NCBI GenBank assembly: GCA_028554755.1
Contig: JAPTOF010000009.1
Coordinates: 1,964,501 to 2,028,500 of the forward strand
Origin: Cordia subcordata
Lineage: Eukaryota; Streptophyta; Magnoliopsida; Boraginales; Cordiaceae
Direction: 5' to 3'
DNA length: 64,000 nt
Numbering within the stretch: the stretch's first letter is position 1; every line of letters begins with the position of its first letter. The notes under the pieces are model-generated. The model had not been told where the DNA came from and made no database searches. It worked only from the letters and a program-made list of their open reading frames with translations. The position numbers were made by a program, and so were the translations under genes. Shown here one piece after another: positions 60,276-64,000 of this stretch.

Positions 60276-63200
60276 TGATGTGTTGGTTTTGTGTGTGCTT
60301 GTGTATTGCATGTATATACTTTTTTTGAGGTGTTTTGAGATTTATTTGGTGTATTAGTATAGCATTTAAGTCATACTTATGCATGTTAGGGTTTACATGC
60401 TCACAGTTGAACTTAGGACTTAAATGATATATTAATGCTCGTTTGTTGCTTGTTTTAGGTGAGTTTCAGAGAGATGATTGGACTTTGATTGAAGGTATTT
60501 GGGATGTGGATTAAAGACAAAGGTATTTGGGGCTTAAACAAGGTGTGAAAGATGCATTTGGAAGTGGCAGGGCGAGAAAAGGAGAGACCGAGGCAAAACC
60601 AAGTGCAACGGGGGTTAAATTCGAAGCTTGCAACCAAAGAAGGACATGGAAAAATTTTGGACATGCTTTAGGGTCCAAAATATGGTGTGGGAGATCCTCG
60701 GAAGTGGTACAAAGCCATAGAAAAAAAAGGTGTGTGAATTAGAGCCAAAACGAGCAAGATATAAATATTTTATTAGCAAGGCCGATCGACGTCCTGCCAA
60801 GGCCGGTTGACCCGGCTTGGTCGACCGGTCAGGTCAGAATCTTGGCCAATTTAGGCCAGTTGATTTAGGCCCAAGGCTGGTTGACCAACTGGTCCCCCGA
60901 CCTTGCGCGTTGACAACTCTATTTAAGCCATTTTTCAGCAATGTTTTAGGAACCAACCAATTCACACACCCATTTGCCTAAACCTTAAATCCACCTAAAC
61001 CCACCTTACACACACACACACACACTTTTAAACACATTTAACACAAGGAATCAAGGATCCAAGAGGAACAAACACAAGGATTTAGGCATAGCTCATGGAT
61101 TGTAAAGCTTGGCTATGGATAGAACGGTATCTCTTTTTTATCCTAAGTCTAATTATATATGATTAAAGCTATGTAGGGTGATTATTCTTGTATTTAGGGA
61201 TTGATTACTACTCTTTTGTAATGAGTACTTGATGGATTTGTATATATATATGCTTGTGCTTAGGGTTTCTATGACAAATTTACATACATGTCTATGTGTT
61301 TGTAGAAATACCTCAATGATATTGCATATGTATATTGAAGTCTATTTTGCTATTAACCATTTCTAAATCATTATGCTAGCATATTTATGTGTTTGTATGG
61401 TGATTACATGAAATGGGTATGACTATATACATGTCTATTTGTCTGTTAGCATACTCAATGACATAAATAGCTTTTATTGCTTACATATAGGGTGTTATTG
61501 TTTAAAATGGTGTAATCTAAGTATGTCTATATACTTAGTAGTAGGATAGGCCGATATATCCTCGAATGCCATGCCCTAGATGTGTGTGCTTTGTGCGTAA
61601 TTGTTAATACCCGTTATTGTGATGATGATCGATGGTGCACAACTAATGGCTAGCCTTGGTTGAGTCACCTTTAGCTTTAAATCCAACTAATGAGTTTCAG
61701 GATACGTTAGTCGACCTTAGACAGACTAGATCTTGGCTTTAAATTCAGTCAACGATTTAGACGCTAGGGTTAGATAGATCTAAGTCACCTAGAATCTTAA
61801 CTAGCTAGACCTATGTGTTAGGATTAGTATGCCCTAAAGCTCACTTGTACATGACATTTTGGATATGAAACAATGTATAATCATATTTTTGTTAAATGGC
61901 ATTATGAGTTTCTTACATATAATCTCTGTTATGTTTTATCGATGCATGTATGAAGGTCCTTTGACTTGCACTAATGACTTGGGTGTGCAGTGAGGCTGGA
62001 CGCACAGTAGGTTCAAGTCTAGATTTAGTCATGTCATAAATTGAATCCATAACCAAATAGTAGTGTTGGGCACTCTACTTTGATAAGGTTATATTGAGTA
62101 AGTCTCCTCTTTGAGGGTGATCTACCTAGGTCATTGGAGGACTTTCTGGATTTGTCTCAATAGTACGTGTGTCACGTATTGGATAGGACCATTGTGAGTA
62201 TGTTTTCTAGCGACGTACTATCAAAGAAAGAAAACAAGACACTCACTGCTACTAAATGATCATTACTCTTAATCTTGAGTATATGTGGATGAACTAATGA
62301 AGTTAGGGTTTAGTACTTTGATTCTTTGTGGGTGAGATCTTATTTTATTAGGATCAACAGCCTTGTGCATTGAGTGCTAAGTTCTAATTAATTAGAACAT
62401 GCATATGCAAAAATGGAATCTATGTGCCCCCTTTGGGATTGTCCAAATTTATCATCTGAATCTAGATCTAGTGATACTACCTTTATAGGTGTGTCGGTCA
62501 TATGGCTTGAGGGTCGCTCCCGAGATCAAGAGATTCCATGACCAAGGATGGTTGGCAATAGGACATGAAACCCAATGGAAAAAAAAGATACAGCTAAGGA
62601 GGTGATAGTACACAGGCCAAAGGACCGATCTTAGCTGTGGGTATACATAGAGGGGCATTATGGTCAGTTATTTAGTAGGTCAAAGACAAAGTTCACATTC
62701 TTTTGTGATAAGCTTTTGGGTAATGACAATTATTCTTGGAGTGCAACTTTGATCTTATGGTGGAATAGATCGAAGTTAAAAATAATTATTATGTCGCCTA
62801 GATCGGGCAAGGATATTTTTAATTATTTTTGAAAGCCAATGATAATTGTGTCTTCTTGGTCCCTTCCCTAGTTGAAATGACTTTGAGAGAGTAATCTTGA
62901 AATAGCAAATTCCATATTGTGGTAGTAGCCTTATTGGGCCAAAGCTTGAAATTGGGTTTGGGCTTTCTTTAAAGTCCAAGATAACCTAATTGGGCTAGGA
63001 TGGTTTCCTATTGGGCTTGGGCCTCCACATGGATTATGGACTATGTGTTGGACTTGGATAATGGGCTTGGGCTAAGTCTTCCAAGACAAGTGGACAACTT
63101 GCAAAATACTACAAAAACAAGTGGACAACTTGCACAAGTCTTCCAAGACAAGATTGACAAGTTTCAAAAAGGAAATACTACATGGAAATTTTCCCCCACA

Positions 63201-64000
63201 TTGAAAGTTTAGCAACTTTAGATGTCAAGGTTCTCTCTATAAATAGACAAGACCCTACACCTTTTATGCATTCCACTTTGTAGTTGATTTCTTCCTTTTT
63301 GGCAAGAAAATACTACAACACATAGTACATACTTATTGTGTGATTTTTGCTCTAGTTTTTCAAGAGCATATTACTTCGCTTCTTCCCACACAAGAGGCTA
63401 TTCTCTCAAGATAAGTCTCTTTCATCATAGGGAAGAAGACTAGGGAGTTGCTTATTGTGACATTCTTATAGCAAATTTTGGTGGCCTTGTTCGTGAACGG
63501 GAACAAAGCTTGTAACCGGTTTTAGCTTCATCAAAGGCCCCACGCTTCAAGAGGTTAGCTTTATATATTTTTGCAAGCATTAGTTATATTCTATATGTTC
63601 TTGAGCATGTTCTTGTGTGTGTAATGTGGTTATTTTATTTTCCTAGCATGTTTTCTTAGTTATAATTTAGAAAATATGGACTAGGATACCCCACACTTAA
63701 TAATATCGATCCTACACTATGGCCCTAAGTCATAAAGACTACACCGTAACTCTAGGTTAGTTGACGCCTAAGGATGGATCCACACTGAGGCTTAGGGTGT
63801 AATTAGGAGGTTAATTATGAGACTAGACGAGAGCAACCAAGTTAATCCATTAAGTAACCCTAACGAGAAGTAGTAATCATCTATAGGCAAGACGTAATCA
63901 CCCTAGTCCCCTTTTCCACGTGTTTGATTCCCTTAGATCTCTTGATTCCCCCATCATACACACACTCAACAATCTTTTATTTTCTTGTTCCTAGTTTAGG
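60276..64000 (+). mobile_element. Gypsy (Athila-like) LTR, split by a copia solo LTR and running off the window
   Basis: It starts TGATGTGTTGG after ATGAT (60271-60275), inside the chromovirus RT. It has a GGTCGACC cluster (60784-60900), a TATTTAAG box (about 60921-60928), a CA run (61009-61026) and the conserved R/U5 blocks. It is interrupted at 61815 and continues at 63722 with GCCCTAAGTCATAAAG and the CACCGTAACTCTAGG block. By comparison with 30856-32809 its end lies roughly 200-250 bp beyond the window, so it may be a solo LTR or the 5' LTR of a longer element. Confidence 0.8.
61816..63716 (+). mobile_element. Copia solo LTR with perfect CTATG duplication
   Basis: It starts TGTTAGGATTAGTATGCCCT and ends CGATCCTACA; CTATG flanks it at 61811-61815 and 63717-63721. 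It is a diverged relative of the LTRs at 17269 and 27926 (shared AGTGTTGGGCACTCTA, CAAGTCTAGATTT and CATATGCAA blocks). A TATA-like CTCTATAAATAGACAAG is at 63235-63251. The 1901-bp insert has no internal coding region. Confidence 0.9.

Overview
The window is plant nuclear DNA, most likely from a eudicot. It is AT-rich, has one intron-rich plant transcription-factor gene, and is otherwise filled with nested plant transposable elements: Athila-type and chromovirus Ty3/gypsy, several Ty1/copia elements, a Helitron, an Ac-like hAT element, SINEs and MITEs. The species cannot be named from the sequence. No bacterial features, CRISPR array, rRNA gene or functional tRNA gene was seen.

The only intact cellular gene is on the minus strand (37806-44464). 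It is a class III HD-ZIP transcription factor, closest to ATHB-8. I assembled 18 exons with consensus splice sites and an unbroken 841-residue reading frame: homeodomain, leucine zipper, START and MEKHLA. Its mRNA carries the canonical miR165/166 target site, which in the genome is split by intron 4. A tRNA-derived SINE with a perfect 16-bp target-site duplication lies about 1.6 kb upstream of the start codon, and a copia remnant lies about 0.3 kb beyond the stop codon.

Layout. 1-3065: decayed copia pol and copia LTR pieces. 3066-6262: truncated Athila-type element (integrase, 3' region, start of an LTR). 6263-10657: broken Helitron with Rep/helicase remnants. 10658-16446: second Athila-type copy with a full 3' LTR. 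16447-17268: possible SINE heads, unresolved sequence and part of a short tandem array. 17269-29687: a copia element with both LTRs and a perfect CAAAC duplication, carrying two gypsy solo LTRs. 29688-30143: the rest of the split array. 30144-37510: a second copia element, interrupted in its protease by a hAT transposon (30721-36314) that itself holds a gypsy solo LTR. 37511-46029: the HD-ZIP III gene and its flanks. 46030-57302: intergenic sequence with two SINEs, four MITE-like elements (two with built-in empty sites), tandem duplications and minisatellites. 57303-60275: an LTR end plus a minus-strand chromovirus remnant. 60276-64000: a gypsy LTR cut by a copia solo LTR.

None of the transposon reading frames looks autonomous; all have stops, frameshifts or lost catalytic residues. 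I found no clear new biological system. The best leads are palindromic GGTCGACC clusters just upstream of TATA-like boxes in the gypsy LTRs, tRNA-like pol III boxes in the Athila 3' region, duplications that preserve pre-insertion sites, the SINE near the HD-ZIP III gene, and one unusual residue in its MEKHLA domain.
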